A DNA stretch of 64,000 nucleotides from an uncultured Bacteroidales bacterium (GCA_900316045.1 ONBM01000003.1:26292-90291), one strand, 5' to 3'; numbered from the stretch's first letter, positions 50,798 to 61,903 are shown. The notes: generated by a model from the letters alone, not told the origin. Program-made: numbers and translations.

Positions 50798-53700
50798 GGA
50801 ACAGGATTAACATAAAGGAATTATTCGTGGCGACCCTGTTGTCTTCCGCCGCCATCTTGCTCGCATTCTCAATTTCAGTTGGGAACAGGATGAGTAACCC
50901 GGACACGGTCGCTCAAAGACTGTCCAAGGCTTTGGAAAAGCGCATGAACCTGCTGGGGCATTACATCTCCACTGCCCTCACTGCCGATTTGCGTTCTTGG
51001 GAAGGGCGAGACAACATTCCAGACGACATGGTCATCTACCGCTACTACGATGACTCTCTCCAATCATGGAGCAACCAGTTCCCCGTGAACAACGACGACA
51101 TCAGCAGCAGGCTGATTCTAGCGAAGCTCACCCCGCCATTCAGAGGGATGGGCTCACCGCTGGCAGAAATCACTGAGCAGCCTGTCTTCAAGAATTTCGG
51201 CTCAAAGTGGTACATCATGAAGGCCGAGACCCTTGGTTCCAGGAAGGTCATCGCCGGGCTTCAGATAATGGATTCAATGAATGAGACACAGAATGTCGGC
51301 GTGAATCCAAAACTAGAACTGAGGAGCAATTATTCCATAATTCCGCTATCCGAGACTGGCGGTTCGCCAGTTATTCTCGAAGGCAAGCCTGTTTTCAAGG
51401 TCGCTAACGAGTCGATGCAGAGGGGTTCCATCATCGCTCACTCCACCTTAATCTGGATGGCGCTGTTTCTTTTCATCCTCGCTGCGATCACCCATCTAAG
51501 CCAGAAGCGAACGTTCAAGAGGCTGCTCTCCGTGATCACGGCCCTGCTGATGGTCCTTGCCGCCGCATATCTCTGGGGAATGAACATAAGGAACGACTCG
51601 AAGCTGTTCTCCCCTACAGTCTATGCCAATGGCCAGTTCCTGAACTCGCTAGGCTCGCTGCTGCTGCTCTCGGTAACCATCGTCCTGATAATATTCTGCA
51701 TATTCATAACAAGGAGGAATATTTATAAAAAAATCATAAGGAGCAAAAACCCAAGAGAGGGAATGTTGATTTTGGTCACGTTCAATTTCCTGGTTCTCAT
51801 AGGAATATGCTGCTACGTGGACTTCATCTTCCGAAGCATTATCCTGAACTCGAGCGTCTGCCTGGAACTTTATAAGATAAGCGAGCTGAGCACATACACT
51901 GCCATAGTTTACTTGATGATTCTTGCGGTAGTGACCACTATCCCGCTGATTTTCAGAATGCTGATTCCTGCGCTGAAAAGAATCACCGGTTCGAAGTTGA
52001 AATTCATCAGCCAGCATGGAGAATTCATTCTCTCCATTCTTTTCGCGCTCTACGCCGTAACGATAACAGGCGTGCTCGGTTTCCGGAAAGAGCAGAACAT
52101 GGTGGGCATCTGGGCTAACCGACTCTCCATCGACAGGGACATCAGCCTTGAGCTTCAGCTGAGGGAGAACGAGGAGAAAATCGCTAACGACCAAGTCATC
52201 TCTTCCCTATCCAATCATGACAATATCAATGGCGTGATTCTGAACAGGATCGTCGAAAATTACTTGTACAGGGTAGCTCAGAATAATGACATCATCATAG
52301 AGCTGTTTAAGAAGGAAGACTTGAGCCAAAGAACGATAGACTACTTCAGGAGCATCCTTGCAAGCGGCACCCAGATTGCCAGCACCTCCAGGTTCCTCTA
52401 CCTGAGAGACGAGAGCGGGCATACGATATATTCTGGAAACTTCGTCTATTACAATGAAGACAAAGGAGTCACGAATATGTTGCTGACCGTCTCGCCTAAG
52501 TCAAACCGCGAAGACAGGGGCTATGCCAGCCTGCTGGGGTATTCAGCCCCGGGGGAAGTCATGCTCGCGTCGAAATATTCGTATGGAAAGTATGTCTCCG
52601 ACAAGCTTCTGCTTTACAAAGGCAATTGCTCTTACCCTACCGTGCTTGACAGCGAGATGAAAGAAGATCTGCTGGCGGCTCCTAACGGCGTTCTCAGGAG
52701 TGAGGGATGGACCCATTTCATAAATCAGATCACGGATTACGACCTCATCGTCATTTCGAGACCGAAGTACGAGAATTTCAGCTACTTGGTCGACTTCCTC
52801 ATCCTTGCGCTGGCGCTCTTCCTATGCTGCTCTGCGCTTAGCATTATCAGCACCGTCCAACGCAGGGAGAAGACAAGCAGCTATTTCAAGTCAAGGATCA
52901 ATGCCGCCATAATGTTAGCGCTCCTAATGACCTTGATCGCTCTTGCCTGCGTAAGCATATTCTTTGTCTATAAGAGAAATCTCGCCAACCTTCGTTCTTC
53001 CATGACGGAGAGAGTGAGCTCCCTTCAGACGCTCTTGCAGGCACGATGTCGCTATTCGCAGAGTTACAGGGAATTAGAATCGCAAGAAGCCTCGGGGATA
53101 CTGGAGGACATAAGCAACACCATGAAGTGCGACATCACCCTGTACACTCCTGGAGGCAAGATATTCCGTTCCACTACGCCTGAAATATTCGACAGGCTGC
53201 TGATCGGAAGCAGGATGAACCAGAAAGCATACGAGGACATAGCCGCAAGGCATCTAAGGTTCTGCATCCATAGCGAGAAAATCGGTAATTCTCGCACGTA
53301 CATGCTTTATGCTCCTCTATTCAATGTTCAGAACAGCGTCGTCGCCATATTCGGTTCTCCATACACCGACGACAGTTTCGATTTCAGGAACGAAGCCTTC
53401 TACCACGTCGCTTCCATAATCACCGTATTCTTAATATTGCTCATCCTGGCCAGGATGATAACTGCGAGGGCCGTGGACAAGATGTTCCGTCCTGTTTCCG
53501 AGATAAGCGACAAGATGAATAAGGCCAGCATCGATAATCTTGAATATATCGTATACGAGCAAGACGATGAAATCTCCAGCCTCGTGAGGGCCTACAATCT
53601 GATGGTCCACGACCTCTATAATTCCACTAAGCAGCTCACTCAGGCAGAGAGGGATAAGGCCTGGGCCACGATGGCTCGTCAGGTGGCACATGAAATAAAG

Positions 53701-54375
53701 AACCCTCTCACGCCTATCAAGCTGCAAATACAGAGGCTCATACGAATGAAGAGCAATGGCAATCCTGCCTGGGCCGATCGCTTCGACGAGGTTTCCGATG
53801 AAGTCTTGAAGCAGATAGATTTACTGGCCGACACAGCCAATGAATTTTCTACGTTCGCAAAACTGTACACCGAAGACCATGTGGAGATTGACCTGGACAA
53901 GCTTCTGAAAGAAGAAATAGGGCTGTTCGACAATCACGAAGACATCGAGATTAGCTACATGGGCTTGGACAAAGCAACTGTTCTGGGGCCTAAGCCTCAA
54001 TTGACGCGGGTGTTCACGAACCTGATCAGCAACGCCATTCAGGCGATCGAGGGTGAACAGATCAAGGCCAAAGAAGAAGGCACCGAGCCAATGCAAGGAC
54101 GCATCATCATTTCCTTGAGGCTTTCCCAAAAGGATGGTTTCTATGATGTCGTGTTCGAGGATAATGGTCCTGGGGTAAGCGAAAGCAACAGGGATAAGCT
54201 GTTCACGCCGAACTTCACGACTAAGAGCAATGGCACAGGCCTGGGGCTTTCCATTTGCAGGAACATATTGGAGAAGTGCAATGGCGAGATACACTATTCC
54301 AGGTCATTTGCCATAGGAGGAGCCTGCTTCACGGTAAGGCTGCCAAGAAAGAAAAAGATTAATAACCATAAATAA
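50794..54375 (+). CDS. Large NtrY-like sensor histidine kinase
   Basis: 1193 residues. A short N-terminal anchor helix (about 10-27) precedes an extracytoplasmic region, then a run of membrane helices (about 215-420), a second extracytoplasmic segment, helices near 660-685 and 705-730, a third sensor-like segment and a last helix near 870-890. HAMP-like linker, then HisKA with His966 in [18 protein letters not shown] and an ATPase domain ([46 protein letters not shown]). The [15 protein letters not shown] block is typical of NtrY-type kinases. No response regulator gene is adjacent, so the partner is unknown. It overlaps rlmH by 4 bp. Confidence 0.9.
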   Translation: MRNRINIKELFVATLLSSAAILLAFSISVGNRMSNPDTVAQRLSKALEKRMNLLGHYISTALTADLRSWEGRDNIPDDMVIYRYYDDSLQSWSNQFPVNNDDISSRLILAKLTPPFRGMGSPLAEITEQPVFKNFGSKWYIMKAETLGSRKVIAGLQIMDSMNETQNVGVNPKLELRSNYSIIPLSETGGSPVILEGKPVFKVANESMQRGSIIAHSTLIWMALFLFILAAITHLSQKRTFKRLLSVITALLMVLAAAYLWGMNIRNDSKLFSPTVYANGQFLNSLGSLLLLSVTIVLIIFCIFITRRNIYKKIIRSKNPREGMLILVTFNFLVLIGICCYVDFIFRSIILNSSVCLELYKISELSTYTAIVYLMILAVVTTIPLIFRMLIPALKRITGSKLKFISQHGEFILSILFALYAVTITGVLGFRKEQNMVGIWANRLSIDRDISLELQLRENEEKIANDQVISSLSNHDNINGVILNRIVENYLYRVAQNNDIIIELFKKEDLSQRTIDYFRSILASGTQIASTSRFLYLRDESGHTIYSGNFVYYNEDKGVTNMLLTVSPKSNREDRGYASLLGYSAPGEVMLASKYSYGKYVSDKLLLYKGNCSYPTVLDSEMKEDLLAAPNGVLRSEGWTHFINQITDYDLIVISRPKYENFSYLVDFLILALALFLCCSALSIISTVQRREKTSSYFKSRINAAIMLALLMTLIALACVSIFFVYKRNLANLRSSMTERVSSLQTLLQARCRYSQSYRELESQEASGILEDISNTMKCDITLYTPGGKIFRSTTPEIFDRLLIGSRMNQKAYEDIAARHLRFCIHSEKIGNSRTYMLYAPLFNVQNSVVAIFGSPYTDDSFDFRNEAFYHVASIITVFLILLILARMITARAVDKMFRPVSEISDKMNKASIDNLEYIVYEQDDEISSLVRAYNLMVHDLYNSTKQLTQAERDKAWATMARQVAHEIKNPLTPIKLQIQRLIRMKSNGNPAWADRFDEVSDEVLKQIDLLADTANEFSTFAKLYTEDHVEIDLDKLLKEEIGLFDNHEDIEISYMGLDKATVLGPKPQLTRVFTNLISNAIQAIEGEQIKAKEEGTEPMQGRIIISLRLSQKDGFYDVVFEDNGPGVSESNRDKLFTPNFTTKSNGTGLGLSICRNILEKCNGEIHYSRSFAIGGACFTVRLPRKKKINNHK

Positions 54376-54377
54376 TT

Positions 54378-55874
54378 ATGTCAAAGTACGTCATGGCACT
54401 CGATTCCGGAACGACCAGCAATCGGTGCATCCTGTTCGACAAGGCAGGGAATATGATTTCGGTAGCTCAGAAAGAATTCACCCAGCACTTTCCTCAGCCA
54501 GGATGGGTGGAGCACGATGCCAGCGAGATATGGCAGGGGCAGCTTTCAGTTGCCCGCGAGGCTCTTAGCAAGGCAGGAGCGACCTACGAGGACGTTGCCG
54601 CTATCGGCATCACGAACCAGCGAGAGACGGTGGTCTTGTGGGACAGGGCCACAGGCCTTCCTGTGTGCCATGCGATAGTTTGGCAATGCCGCCGGACTGC
54701 CGATTTCACCGAAAAGCTTAAGGCAGGTCATCCGGAATATGTCGAAATTTTCCGTTCCAAGACCGGCCTTAAGCTGGACCCGTACTTTTCTGGAACAAAG
54801 ATTCGCTGGATGCTGGACAATGTTCCAGGAGTGCGTGAGCGTGCCGAAAAAGGTGAAATATGCTTTGGAACCATCGACAGCTGGCTTATTTACAAGCTCA
54901 CGAAAGGCCGTGTTCACGTGACCGATTATTCCAACGCTTCTAGGACGTTGCTTTTCAATATAAAGACTTTGAAATGGGACGAGGAACTCTGCCGGATTCT
55001 GGACATCCCGATGAGCATCCTGCCGGAAGCGAAACCTTCGAGCTGCATTTATGGCCAGACCGATTCCGAGTTCTTCGGCGGGCCGATCAAGATCTCCGGA
55101 GCTGCAGGAGACCAGCAGTGCGCCCTTTTCGGACAGACTTGCTTCAAGCCAGGCGAAGCTAAAAACACCTACGGCACCGGAGCTTTCCTGTTAATGAATA
55201 TAGGGACGGAACCCAAGGAGTCGAAAAACGATCTTCTGACCACGATAGCATGGGGGCTGGACGGCCATGTCGAATATGCTTTCGAAGGCTCTGTGTTCGT
55301 TGCCGGCGCTGCGATCCAGTGGCTGCGCGACGAGCTTAGAATCATAGATTCTTCTCCCGATTCTGAATATTTTGCCACGAAAGTACCGGACACTAACGGC
55401 TGCTATGTCGTGCCTGCGTTCACAGGCCTCGGAGCGCCATACTGGGACCCATATGCTCGCGGAGCCATTTTGGGATTGACGCGAGGCGTAAGCAAGTATC
55501 ACATCATACGAGCCACGCTGGAGTCGCTTGCCTTCCAGTCAAATGATGTCTTGAAGGCCATGGAACGGGATTCCGGCGTGAAAACGGGTTCGCTGAAAGT
55601 CGATGGCGGAGCCTGCAAGAACAATTTCCTTATGCAGTTCCAGGCCGACATCAGCGACGCTCCTATCGTGAGGCCTTCATGCGTGGAGACTACTGCCATG
55701 GGAGCTTCCTATCTGGCAGGGCTAGCCGTTGGTTACTGGGAAGATAAGGATGACGTGATTAAGAACTGGGCAGTGGACAGGAAATTCATCCCTGTCATGT
55801 CCGAGCCAGAGCGCAGGAAACAACTCAAGGGATGGGAACAGGCTGTCGCTGCCATCTGCGGCTGGGCTAAATAA
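54378..55874 (+). CDS. glpK: Glycerol kinase
   Basis: 498 residues. FGGY-family kinase with the phosphate-binding start [34 protein letters not shown], the substrate site [26 protein letters not shown], the [15 protein letters not shown] and [10 protein letters not shown] blocks, and [18 protein letters not shown] near the end. It phosphorylates glycerol to glycerol 3-phosphate in the cytoplasm. The aquaporin gene follows after 41 bp, so the pair takes up and traps glycerol. It begins 2 bp after the sensor kinase stop, so it may share that transcript. No glycerol-3-phosphate dehydrogenase lies nearby. Confidence 0.97.
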   Translation: MSKYVMALDSGTTSNRCILFDKAGNMISVAQKEFTQHFPQPGWVEHDASEIWQGQLSVAREALSKAGATYEDVAAIGITNQRETVVLWDRATGLPVCHAIVWQCRRTADFTEKLKAGHPEYVEIFRSKTGLKLDPYFSGTKIRWMLDNVPGVRERAEKGEICFGTIDSWLIYKLTKGRVHVTDYSNASRTLLFNIKTLKWDEELCRILDIPMSILPEAKPSSCIYGQTDSEFFGGPIKISGAAGDQQCALFGQTCFKPGEAKNTYGTGAFLLMNIGTEPKESKNDLLTTIAWGLDGHVEYAFEGSVFVAGAAIQWLRDELRIIDSSPDSEYFATKVPDTNGCYVVPAFTGLGAPYWDPYARGAILGLTRGVSKYHIIRATLESLAFQSNDVLKAMERDSGVKTGSLKVDGGACKNNFLMQFQADISDAPIVRPSCVETTAMGASYLAGLAVGYWEDKDDVIKNWAVDRKFIPVMSEPERRKQLKGWEQAVAAICGWAK

Positions 55875-55915
55875 CAGGACGCACGAACAGAGGATAACGC
55901 TAAAAGTAATAAATC

Positions 55916-56629
55916 ATGTATTTCCTGAATGAAATGATAGGCACCTTCTTGCTGGTGCTTCTGGGCGACGGAGTCTGCTGCAACGTCAAGCTTGACGGCT
56001 CAGGAATGAAAGGCGGTGACACTACTCACATCGCTCTCGGTTGGGGCTTGGCTGTGCTGATTCCCGCTTTCATATTCGGCACTTCCACCGGAGCCCACCT
56101 GAACCCGACTGTTACGCTAGCAATGGCCGCTAATGGCACCCTTGACTGGGCTCTCGTGCCACAATACATCGTCGGACAGATGCTGGGTGGCTTTCTTGGA
56201 GCCGCATTCCTAATCGTTCTCTTCCACGACCAGCTGAAGAGAACCGAAGACTCAGTTCTAAAGCGCGGATGCTTCTGCACGGCTCCTGGCATCAGGAACT
56301 ACTGGCGCAACGCTCTTTCCGAAATCACCTGTTCCTTCGTGCTGGTTTTCGCAATCCTTGGAATCGGATCAACCACTGCAGGCGTATCAGCAGTCAACTA
56401 TTTGTTCGTTTATTCTATTATAGTCTCCATCGGAATGTCCTTCGGCGGGCTCACCGGATATTCGATGAATGCCGCCAGAGACTTCTCCCCACGAGTCGCA
56501 TTCGCACTCTTCTGCCCAGGCAAAGATAAAGACCCCGATTGGGCATATTCGTGGATTCCATCCATAATGCCCCTCATAGGCGGCCTCCTCGCCGTTGCCC
56601 TCTTCCATTGTGTCACTCTTGCGCCATAG
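55916..56629 (+). CDS. glpF: Aquaglyceroporin (GlpF-like MIP channel) with altered NPA motifs
   Basis: 237 residues with six membrane helices and two half-helix loops of the MIP family. The two selectivity-loop motifs depart from the usual NPA: the first is NPT (GAHLNPTVTL, residues 63-65), the second NAA (GYSMNAARDFSPR, 185-187), while the filter Arg188 and Asp189, typical of glycerol-conducting members, are kept. The channel lets glycerol cross the inner membrane for GlpK. The gene follows glpK and is probably co-transcribed with it. Length is slightly below E. coli GlpF. Confidence 0.92.
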   Translation: MYFLNEMIGTFLLVLLGDGVCCNVKLDGSGMKGGDTTHIALGWGLAVLIPAFIFGTSTGAHLNPTVTLAMAANGTLDWALVPQYIVGQMLGGFLGAAFLIVLFHDQLKRTEDSVLKRGCFCTAPGIRNYWRNALSEITCSFVLVFAILGIGSTTAGVSAVNYLFVYSIIVSIGMSFGGLTGYSMNAARDFSPRVAFALFCPGKDKDPDWAYSWIPSIMPLIGGLLAVALFHCVTLAP

Positions 56630-56706
56630 AACGAACATATAAGCTATTGGGAAGTCGAATATTATCATTATTTTTGAAGCCGCTTACAGAAGACCCAATT
56701 TGCGAG

Positions 56707-57879
56707 ATGAGTCAAACAGCGCTTAGGGCTTCATCGGTTTTTGCCGACAGCAAGCCTCACTACGAGATACTTGACGGATTGCGGGGCACTGCGGCTCTGC
56801 TCGTCGTGGTGTATCACATTTTCGAGGGGCTGGCCTTCGCTGCCGGCGCAGACACAATCACGTTCCTTAATCATGGCTATCTGGCCGTGGATTTCTTTTT
56901 CATTCTCTCCGGCTTCGTCATCGGTTATGCCTACGACGACCGCTTGGCCTCGAGCATGACGACAGGCCAGTTCATCAAGCGCAGGCTCATCCGCCTGCAC
57001 CCAATGATCGTCATGGGCGGGTTAATCGGCGTGGTGGCCTTCCTGGTTCAAGGCGGAGTGAAGTGGGACGGCACGCCAGTGGCTATCTCGTTGGTGATGC
57101 TTGCGTTGCTCTGCGACATATTCATGATCCCCGCAACTCCGGGATCCAGAATCGACGTGCGTGGCAATGGGGAGATGTTTTCCCTCAACGGCCCTTCATG
57201 GTCGCTGTTCTTTGAATATATCGGGAATCTTCTTTATGTACTGTTCATCCACAGGATTTCCACCAAGGCACTGAAATGGCTCGTTGTTCTGACGGGCATC
57301 GCCCTAGCCGTTTTCTGCCTGTTCGACTTTTCGGGCTACGGAATGCTGAGCGTCGGCTGGACGCTCGACGGCAACAATTTCATCGGCGGATTCTTGCGCA
57401 TGCTATTTCCATATTGCCTTGGAATGCTCCTTGCTCGTAAATATAAGCCGAATCGCAAGTCCCGGGGCGCATTCTGGATAGGATCGGCACTTTTGCTCGC
57501 AATGTTCCTGGTGCCATACATTCCTGGAAAGTCTCCTATCTGCTGGAACGCAGCATATGAGCTGCTTTGCATTATGGCAATATTCCCTATCATCGTCTGC
57601 ATAGCAGCTTCCGGACATACCACAGACCAATTATCTAAACGTGTTTGTTATTGGCTAGGCGACCTTTCTTATCCACTGTATGCCATCCACTACCCAGTGA
57701 TGTATGTCTTCTACGCCTGGCTCATCCGGAATGAAAATTATCATTTCTCCGAGGTAGCGCCACAGGCTTTGCTGACAATCGGCGTGAGCATCTTGATTGC
57801 CTTGCTCTGCCTGAAGGCGTACGACATGCCATTCCGCAAATGGCTCTCCCGCAAATTCATCTACTCAGGGAAACGCTAG
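56707..57879 (+). CDS. Membrane acyltransferase (OafA/acyltransferase-3 family)
   Basis: 390 residues from the ATG at 56707; the frame extends back to 56539, but that part overlaps glpF and lacks family features. About ten membrane helices. The family's conserved N-terminal block is seen as YEILDGLRGTAALLVVVYHIFEG, with the catalytic-type histidine in VVYHIF, then YLAVDFFFILSGFVIGYAY and FIKRRLIRLHP. These proteins move acyl groups, often acetyl, to sugars of surface polysaccharides, peptidoglycan or other acceptors. The acceptor cannot be inferred, since no polysaccharide cluster is adjacent. It lies 77 bp downstream of glpF. Confidence 0.9.
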   Translation: MSQTALRASSVFADSKPHYEILDGLRGTAALLVVVYHIFEGLAFAAGADTITFLNHGYLAVDFFFILSGFVIGYAYDDRLASSMTTGQFIKRRLIRLHPMIVMGGLIGVVAFLVQGGVKWDGTPVAISLVMLALLCDIFMIPATPGSRIDVRGNGEMFSLNGPSWSLFFEYIGNLLYVLFIHRISTKALKWLVVLTGIALAVFCLFDFSGYGMLSVGWTLDGNNFIGGFLRMLFPYCLGMLLARKYKPNRKSRGAFWIGSALLLAMFLVPYIPGKSPICWNAAYELLCIMAIFPIIVCIAASGHTTDQLSKRVCYWLGDLSYPLYAIHYPVMYVFYAWLIRNENYHFSEVAPQALLTIGVSILIALLCLKAYDMPFRKWLSRKFIYSGKR

Positions 57880-57970
57880 AGAAACTTTCAGAACGATTTG
57901 GGTGCCATTTCTCCGTAGAACTTTAGTAGAACCTTTCACCGCAGATATAGCAGGATTGTGCTGGTAGCGT

Positions 57971-58005
57971 AAAATAAAAAAGGCTTACTGTTGATTCAGC
58001 AAGCC
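57971..58005 (-). terminator. Terminator downstream of tRNA-Arg
   Basis: On the minus strand GGCTTGCTG pairs with CAGTAAGCC (one G-U), 6-nt loop, followed by TTTTTTATTTT. Confidence 0.85.
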
Positions 58006-58015
58006 CTAGGCTAAG

Positions 58016-58087
58016 TAGTCCCAATAGGAATCGAACCTATATTTAAGGTTTAGGAAACCTCCGTTCTATCCGTTGAACTATGGGACC
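58016..58087 (-). tRNA. tRNA-Arg (anticodon CCU)
   Basis: 72-nt cloverleaf on the minus strand. Acceptor stem GGTCCCA/TGGGACT (one G-U), D-arm GTTC...GAAC, anticodon stem GAGGT/ACCTT around loop TTCCTAA with anticodon CCT, and T-arm ATAGG-TTCGATT-CCTAT. Discriminator A; the CCA end is not encoded. It lies 16 bp after the rpmF stop and is followed by a terminator, so it may be cut from the yceD-rpmF transcript. No integrase or attachment duplicate is seen next to it. Confidence 0.95.
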
Positions 58088-58103
58088 GAACGGGAAGAAA
58101 TGC

Positions 58104-58286
58104 TTATTCAGCCTTCTTCTCAATTATCTGACGACCTCTGTAGTAACCGCACTGAGGGCATACGTGATGATACATCACAGTGGCGCCGCAGTTAGGGCAC
58201 GTGAACAGAGTAGGAACCGCTGCGAAATCGTGGGTTCTCCTCAAATCTCTCCTGCTTTTGGAGTGTCTATGTTTCGGATGTGCCAT
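58104..58286 (-). CDS. rpmF: 50S ribosomal protein bL32
   Basis: 60 residues. Typical start MAHPKHRHSKSRRDLRRTHD and a four-cysteine zinc finger (CPNC and CPQC, 16 residues apart from first to third Cys). A structural protein of the large ribosomal subunit. It follows yceD by 12 bp, the widely conserved yceD-rpmF pair; the fatty-acid genes that often come next in other bacteria are absent, and tRNA-Arg is there instead. Confidence 0.98.
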   Translation of the reverse strand: MAHPKHRHSKSRRDLRRTHDFAAVPTLFTCPNCGATVMYHHVCPQCGYYRGRQIIEKKAE

Positions 58287-58298
58287 ATACTTAAAATT

Positions 58299-58853
58299 TT
58301 ATATATTATTATCTTCTTTATTCTCCAGCAGCGACTTAAGCGATGCAAACGGATTCGTGACGTCATGCTTGCTCTCGTCGTCATATTCATTGACTTCCTC
58401 GGAATTCAGATATTTCATCACCTCAGTGTTGCAGAGGCCGTCCGGATGCACCCTCTGAACTGGCAGAGATGTGCAGATGTAGTCATAAACCACCTGGGAT
58501 AAATCATACTCGCCCTCAGACTCCGGCAGATAAATGACCTCGCGGCCATTTTCCTCCGCAAAGACACCATCCGATGGCTCGGGGCCGAACTTAAGGCTGA
58601 GCCTGAACCCTGTCTTCGTTGGGATGAGGAGATCCTCCAGGCATCTGTCGCAGGCTACGGTGACATCCCCTTCAATAGCTCCGTCAACTCCTATGAAATC
58701 GCCAGATTTCACTACATCAACGAGAACATCCAGTCCTGCGTTCAGAATCTCCGAATTTCCGAATCGTTCAAAGAACTCTTTCCCTATGCTCCTGCGGAAC
58801 GACGTCCGCCCTTGCTTCAATCCATTCAAAGGAACTATAAAACCGTCTTTCAT
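58299..58853 (-). CDS. yceD: YceD family (DUF177) protein, 23S rRNA accumulation protein
   Basis: 184 residues. The DUF177 core is visible with GDVTVACDRCLEDLLIPT (the C-D-R-C pattern of the family) and SEGEYDLSQVVYDYICTSLPVQRVHPDG, followed by CNTEVMKYL. YceD is needed for normal 23S rRNA levels in other bacteria and is nearly always coded with rpmF, as here. It has a -7 box TACCTTTG upstream with a leader of about 20 nt. Confidence 0.88.
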   Translation of the reverse strand: MKDGFIVPLNGLKQGRTSFRRSIGKEFFERFGNSEILNAGLDVLVDVVKSGDFIGVDGAIEGDVTVACDRCLEDLLIPTKTGFRLSLKFGPEPSDGVFAEENGREVIYLPESEGEYDLSQVVYDYICTSLPVQRVHPDGLCNTEVMKYLNSEEVNEYDDESKHDVTNPFASLKSLLENKEDNNI

Positions 58854-58872
58854 TTTCCGCCAAACAGATTAT

Positions 58873-58887
58873 GGGAGTGCAAAGGTA
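58873..58887 (-). promoter_or_regulatory. yceD-rpmF promoter, -7 box TACCTTTG
   Basis: TACCTTTG on the minus strand (58880-58887) fits TAnnTTTG; the -33 position is TTTT after a T/A-rich spacer. Predicted start near 58873. Confidence 0.65.
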
Positions 58888-58922
58888 TAAAAAAAATTCC
58901 TTCTTAAAAAATCTTTGTAAGA

Positions 58923-60737
58923 CTATTCTTCATCATCGGCGCTTCCACCAGTGCGCTTGCGCTCAGTAGGGTCAAGAATGATCTTGCGCATCCTGATGTG
59001 ATGCGGAGTTACTTCTACAAGCTCATCCTCACGAATATATTCAAGCATCTCTTCCAGGCTCATCTTGGTTGCCGGAGGAAGCACGATCTTATCGTCCGAG
59101 CCGGCGGCACGCACGTTCGTGAGCTTCTTTGTCTTGCAGATGTTGATATTCAGGTCCCTGTCTCTCGTATGCTCTCCCACAACCTCTCCGCAATATATTT
59201 CCTCGCCAGGGTCTATGAAGAATTTGCCCCTGTCCAAAAGTTTATTCATGGAATATGCTATGGCGGTACCCGTTTCAAGGGAAACGAGCGAGCCGTTGGT
59301 GCGGCTTTCTATATCACCCTTGTAAGGCTGGTACTCCTTGAAGCGGTGAGCCATGATAGCCTCTCCCTGCGTCGCCGTAAGAAGGTTGCTGCGCAACCCC
59401 ATCAGTCCTCTCGTCGGGATGTCAAAGGTCAGTAGGGTCCTGTCTCCCCTTGGCTCCATGTGAAGGAGAGCGCCCTTGCGACGAGTCGCCAGTTCTATCG
59501 CAGTGCCTACGAACTGTTCAGGGACTTCTATCGAAAGATCCTCTATAGGCTCGCAACGCTGACCGCCGATCACTTTGTCCAACACCTTCGGCTGACCGAC
59601 TTGCAGTTCAAAGCCCTCGCGCCTCATTTCCTCGATCAGCACTGAGAGATGCAGCACGCCGCGGCCATAGACAATGAAAGAATCAGCATTAATGCCTGGC
59701 TTGACCTTCAGAGCCAGATTTTTCTCCAGCTCCCTGTCCAGGCGATCCTTGATGTGCCTTGAAGTCACGTATTTCCCATCCTTCCCAAAGAAAGGAGAGT
59801 TATTTATGGTGAACAGCATGCTCATGGTAGGCTCGTCAATGGCGATTGGTGGCAATGCCTCCGGATTGTCGTAATCAGCGATAGTGTCACCTATCTCGAA
59901 GCCATCTATTCCCACCACAGCGCAAATATCACCACACTGAACCTTATCAACATTCGTTTTACCTAAGCCATCGAACACCATCAGCTGCTTGACCTTATGC
60001 TTCTCTACCTGGTCGTATCTCTTGCAGAGGCTTACGTTCTGTCCCGACACTAGCTCTCCCCTAGTCACCTTGCCTACAGCTATTCTACCAACGTATGGGG
60101 AATATTCCAAGGAAGTGATTTGCATTTGGACTGTGCCTGGCACGTTCTTCGGAGCAGGGATTTCAGAAAGTATGGTGTCCAGCAGGAAGGTAATGTCTTT
60201 CGCAGGTTTCTTCCAGTCCTCGGACATCCACCCCTGCTTCGCGCTTCCGAACACTGTTTTGAAGTCCAGCTGATCTTCAGTGGCATTCAGAGCAAACATA
60301 AGGTCGAAAACTTCTTCCTGGACTTCTTCCGGACGGCAGTTCGGCTTGTCTACTTTATTTATAACCACGATTGGCTTCTTTCCTAGTTCCAGAGCCTTCT
60401 GCAGCACGAAACGCGTCTGAGGCATGCAGCCTTCGAATGCATCCACCAAAAGTAGAACGCCATCGGCCATGTTCAGCACCCTTTCAACCTCACCTCCGAA
60501 ATCGCTATGGCCCGGAGTGTCAATGATATTGATCTTGACGTCCTTATAGGTTACAGATACATTTTTTGCCAGAATCGTGATGCCCCTTTCCCTCTCGATG
60601 TCATTGCTGTCGAGAATCAGCTTGTCAAGGTTCTCTGGCTGACGTACCAGGTTCGCCTGGTAAATCATCCTGTCAACCAGCGTCGTCTTGCCATGATCGA
60701 CGTGCGCTATCAGCGCGATGTTCCTAATATCTTGCAT
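58923..60737 (-). CDS. typA: Translational GTPase TypA/BipA
   Basis: 604 residues from the ATG at 60737 ([19 protein letters not shown]); an open frame 31 codons further lacks homology and was left out. GTPase motifs: G1 [10 protein letters not shown]2 GITILAKN, G3 [12 protein letters not shown]4 NKVDK. Then EF-G-like domains II, III and V and the TypA-specific C-terminal domain ([34 protein letters not shown]). It binds ribosomes and aids assembly and stress growth, notably in the cold. The length is normal for the family. Confidence 0.97.
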   Translation of the reverse strand: MQDIRNIALIAHVDHGKTTLVDRMIYQANLVRQPENLDKLILDSNDIERERGITILAKNVSVTYKDVKINIIDTPGHSDFGGEVERVLNMADGVLLLVDAFEGCMPQTRFVLQKALELGKKPIVVINKVDKPNCRPEEVQEEVFDLMFALNATEDQLDFKTVFGSAKQGWMSEDWKKPAKDITFLLDTILSEIPAPKNVPGTVQMQITSLEYSPYVGRIAVGKVTRGELVSGQNVSLCKRYDQVEKHKVKQLMVFDGLGKTNVDKVQCGDICAVVGIDGFEIGDTIADYDNPEALPPIAIDEPTMSMLFTINNSPFFGKDGKYVTSRHIKDRLDRELEKNLALKVKPGINADSFIVYGRGVLHLSVLIEEMRREGFELQVGQPKVLDKVIGGQRCEPIEDLSIEVPEQFVGTAIELATRRKGALLHMEPRGDRTLLTFDIPTRGLMGLRSNLLTATQGEAIMAHRFKEYQPYKGDIESRTNGSLVSLETGTAIAYSMNKLLDRGKFFIDPGEEIYCGEVVGEHTRDRDLNINICKTKKLTNVRAAGSDDKIVLPPATKMSLEEMLEYIREDELVEVTPHHIRMRKIILDPTERKRTGGSADDEE

Positions 60738-61110
60738 ATTCCTAAAAAATCCTGCGAATTTACTCAATTTCAAAGGAAACTGAAACATTTTTTTCAGGAA
60801 TATGCCATCCCATTGCCATCGAGATCTCATTCACCGCCATTCCCTGCTCCCCTTCCGCGCTTGCAGCTGGCTGTGATTTGGCCAAGAAGCTGCAAAGACC
60901 GAGGTTTCCCCAACAAGCCTGTCTGGATGGTCATGAACTCTTTTTGATGCAAACATGCAATTTATTGCCATGTCGCTTTTGGGAGAGACTGTCTTAATAA
61001 TAAAGTTACTTTCACCAACACGACCGGAATGTGATATAAAAACGCAATTTTGATGAGTCGGACGCATAAAAATGATGGGGACAGTCGATTCTTCGCTAAA
61101 ACCAAAGGCA
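60738..61110. other. 373-bp gap between lepB and typA
   Basis: Apart from the typA promoter candidate I see no gene, repeat or RNA here. A 78-codon minus-strand frame (60831-61067) resembles no family and has no signal or good start context. Confidence 0.5.
60748..60762 (-). promoter_or_regulatory. Candidate typA promoter, -7 box TAAATTCG
   Basis: TAAATTCG on the minus strand (60755-60762), one base off TAnnTTTG, with TTTC 19 bp upstream. The leader would be only about 11 nt. Confidence 0.4.
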
Positions 61111-61893
61111 TTAAATAATAATCCCTACAATATACTCCTCGGGGACGAGCCCGAAGTAACGGCTGTCGCGTGAGTCAAGAACATTATCCCCGCCAAGGAA
61201 ATACCAATTACCTTTGAACTCATATTCAGTCACACGACTGCCGTCCAATAAAACATGTCCCATAGTATTAATTTCTGGCTCAACACCGGTCTCGAACCGA
61301 ATCAGTTTCCTATACCAACTAAACTCAGACTTCCCGAGAGTGACTTTATCACCCTTTCCAGGAACATATACCGGACCGAAATTCTTTATGTTACGCCCGT
61401 CAATCGTAAAATAACACCCATTCATCTTCATAAGCAGACTATCCTGTAATGCATGCAACCGCTTCTGAGGCACAATTTCACCAAGTAATCTTCCATTCTT
61501 TCCACGATAAAACCCATCTACGATGCTAACTGAATCCCCAGGGGTGCCAAGACACCTCTTAGCATATACATAATTGATTCTGAATCCTATTGTATCCTTA
61601 CTTCTAGCATACGGATAGTTGAACACCAACACATCGCCAATCTTCGGTTTCCGGAGTCCTGGCATCCTGAAAGAAGACAACTTCGAGCTCGAAAAATCAT
61701 AGTTCTTGTAAATTCTTGCACCCATCAGCAACTTGCAGACATAAACTCGCTGCCCACTGCGTAGCGTCGGCTCCATTGAGTTCCCTTTTATCAGGAAGCT
61801 ATCAAGAACAAATATTACTGCAAACACGAATGCCATCAGCGCAGCAGAGACAATAAACAGAAACCTGAGCAGTAAGTGCCGTCCTCCCTCCAT
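61111..61893 (-). CDS. lepB: Signal peptidase I (S26A)
   Basis: 260 residues from the ATG at 61893, which lies 10 bp after the upstream stop; longer starts would overlap that gene. One N-terminal membrane helix (FLFIVSAALMAFVFAVIFVL), then catalytic Ser in IKGNSMEPTL, the Lys box AKRCLGTPGDSV, and the box-E end YFLGGDNVLDSRDSRYFGLVPEEYIVG. The catalytic domain has an insertion between box D and box E (about 150-215), common in Bacteroidota. It cleaves signal peptides on the outer face of the inner membrane. It may be specialised, since it is coupled to a transglutaminase-like lipoprotein. Confidence 0.9.
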   Translation of the reverse strand: MEGGRHLLLRFLFIVSAALMAFVFAVIFVLDSFLIKGNSMEPTLRSGQRVYVCKLLMGARIYKNYDFSSSKLSSFRMPGLRKPKIGDVLVFNYPYARSKDTIGFRINYVYAKRCLGTPGDSVSIVDGFYRGKNGRLLGEIVPQKRLHALQDSLLMKMNGCYFTIDGRNIKNFGPVYVPGKGDKVTLGKSEFSWYRKLIRFETGVEPEINTMGHVLLDGSRVTEYEFKGNWYFLGGDNVLDSRDSRYFGLVPEEYIVGIII

Positions 61894-61903
61894 GCCCCAA
61901 ATT

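Noticed and set aside
56539..56706. Longer start for the acyltransferase
   Set aside because: It would overlap glpF by about 90 bp and the extra residues do not look like the family; ATG 56707 starts just before the conserved block.
58016..58087. tRNA-Arg as an integration site of a mobile element
   Set aside because: No integrase, no duplicated tRNA 3' end and only housekeeping genes around it.
60831..61067. 78-codon minus-strand ORF between lepB and typA
   Set aside because: No homology, no signal or domain pattern, poor start context, and it ends against the typA leader.
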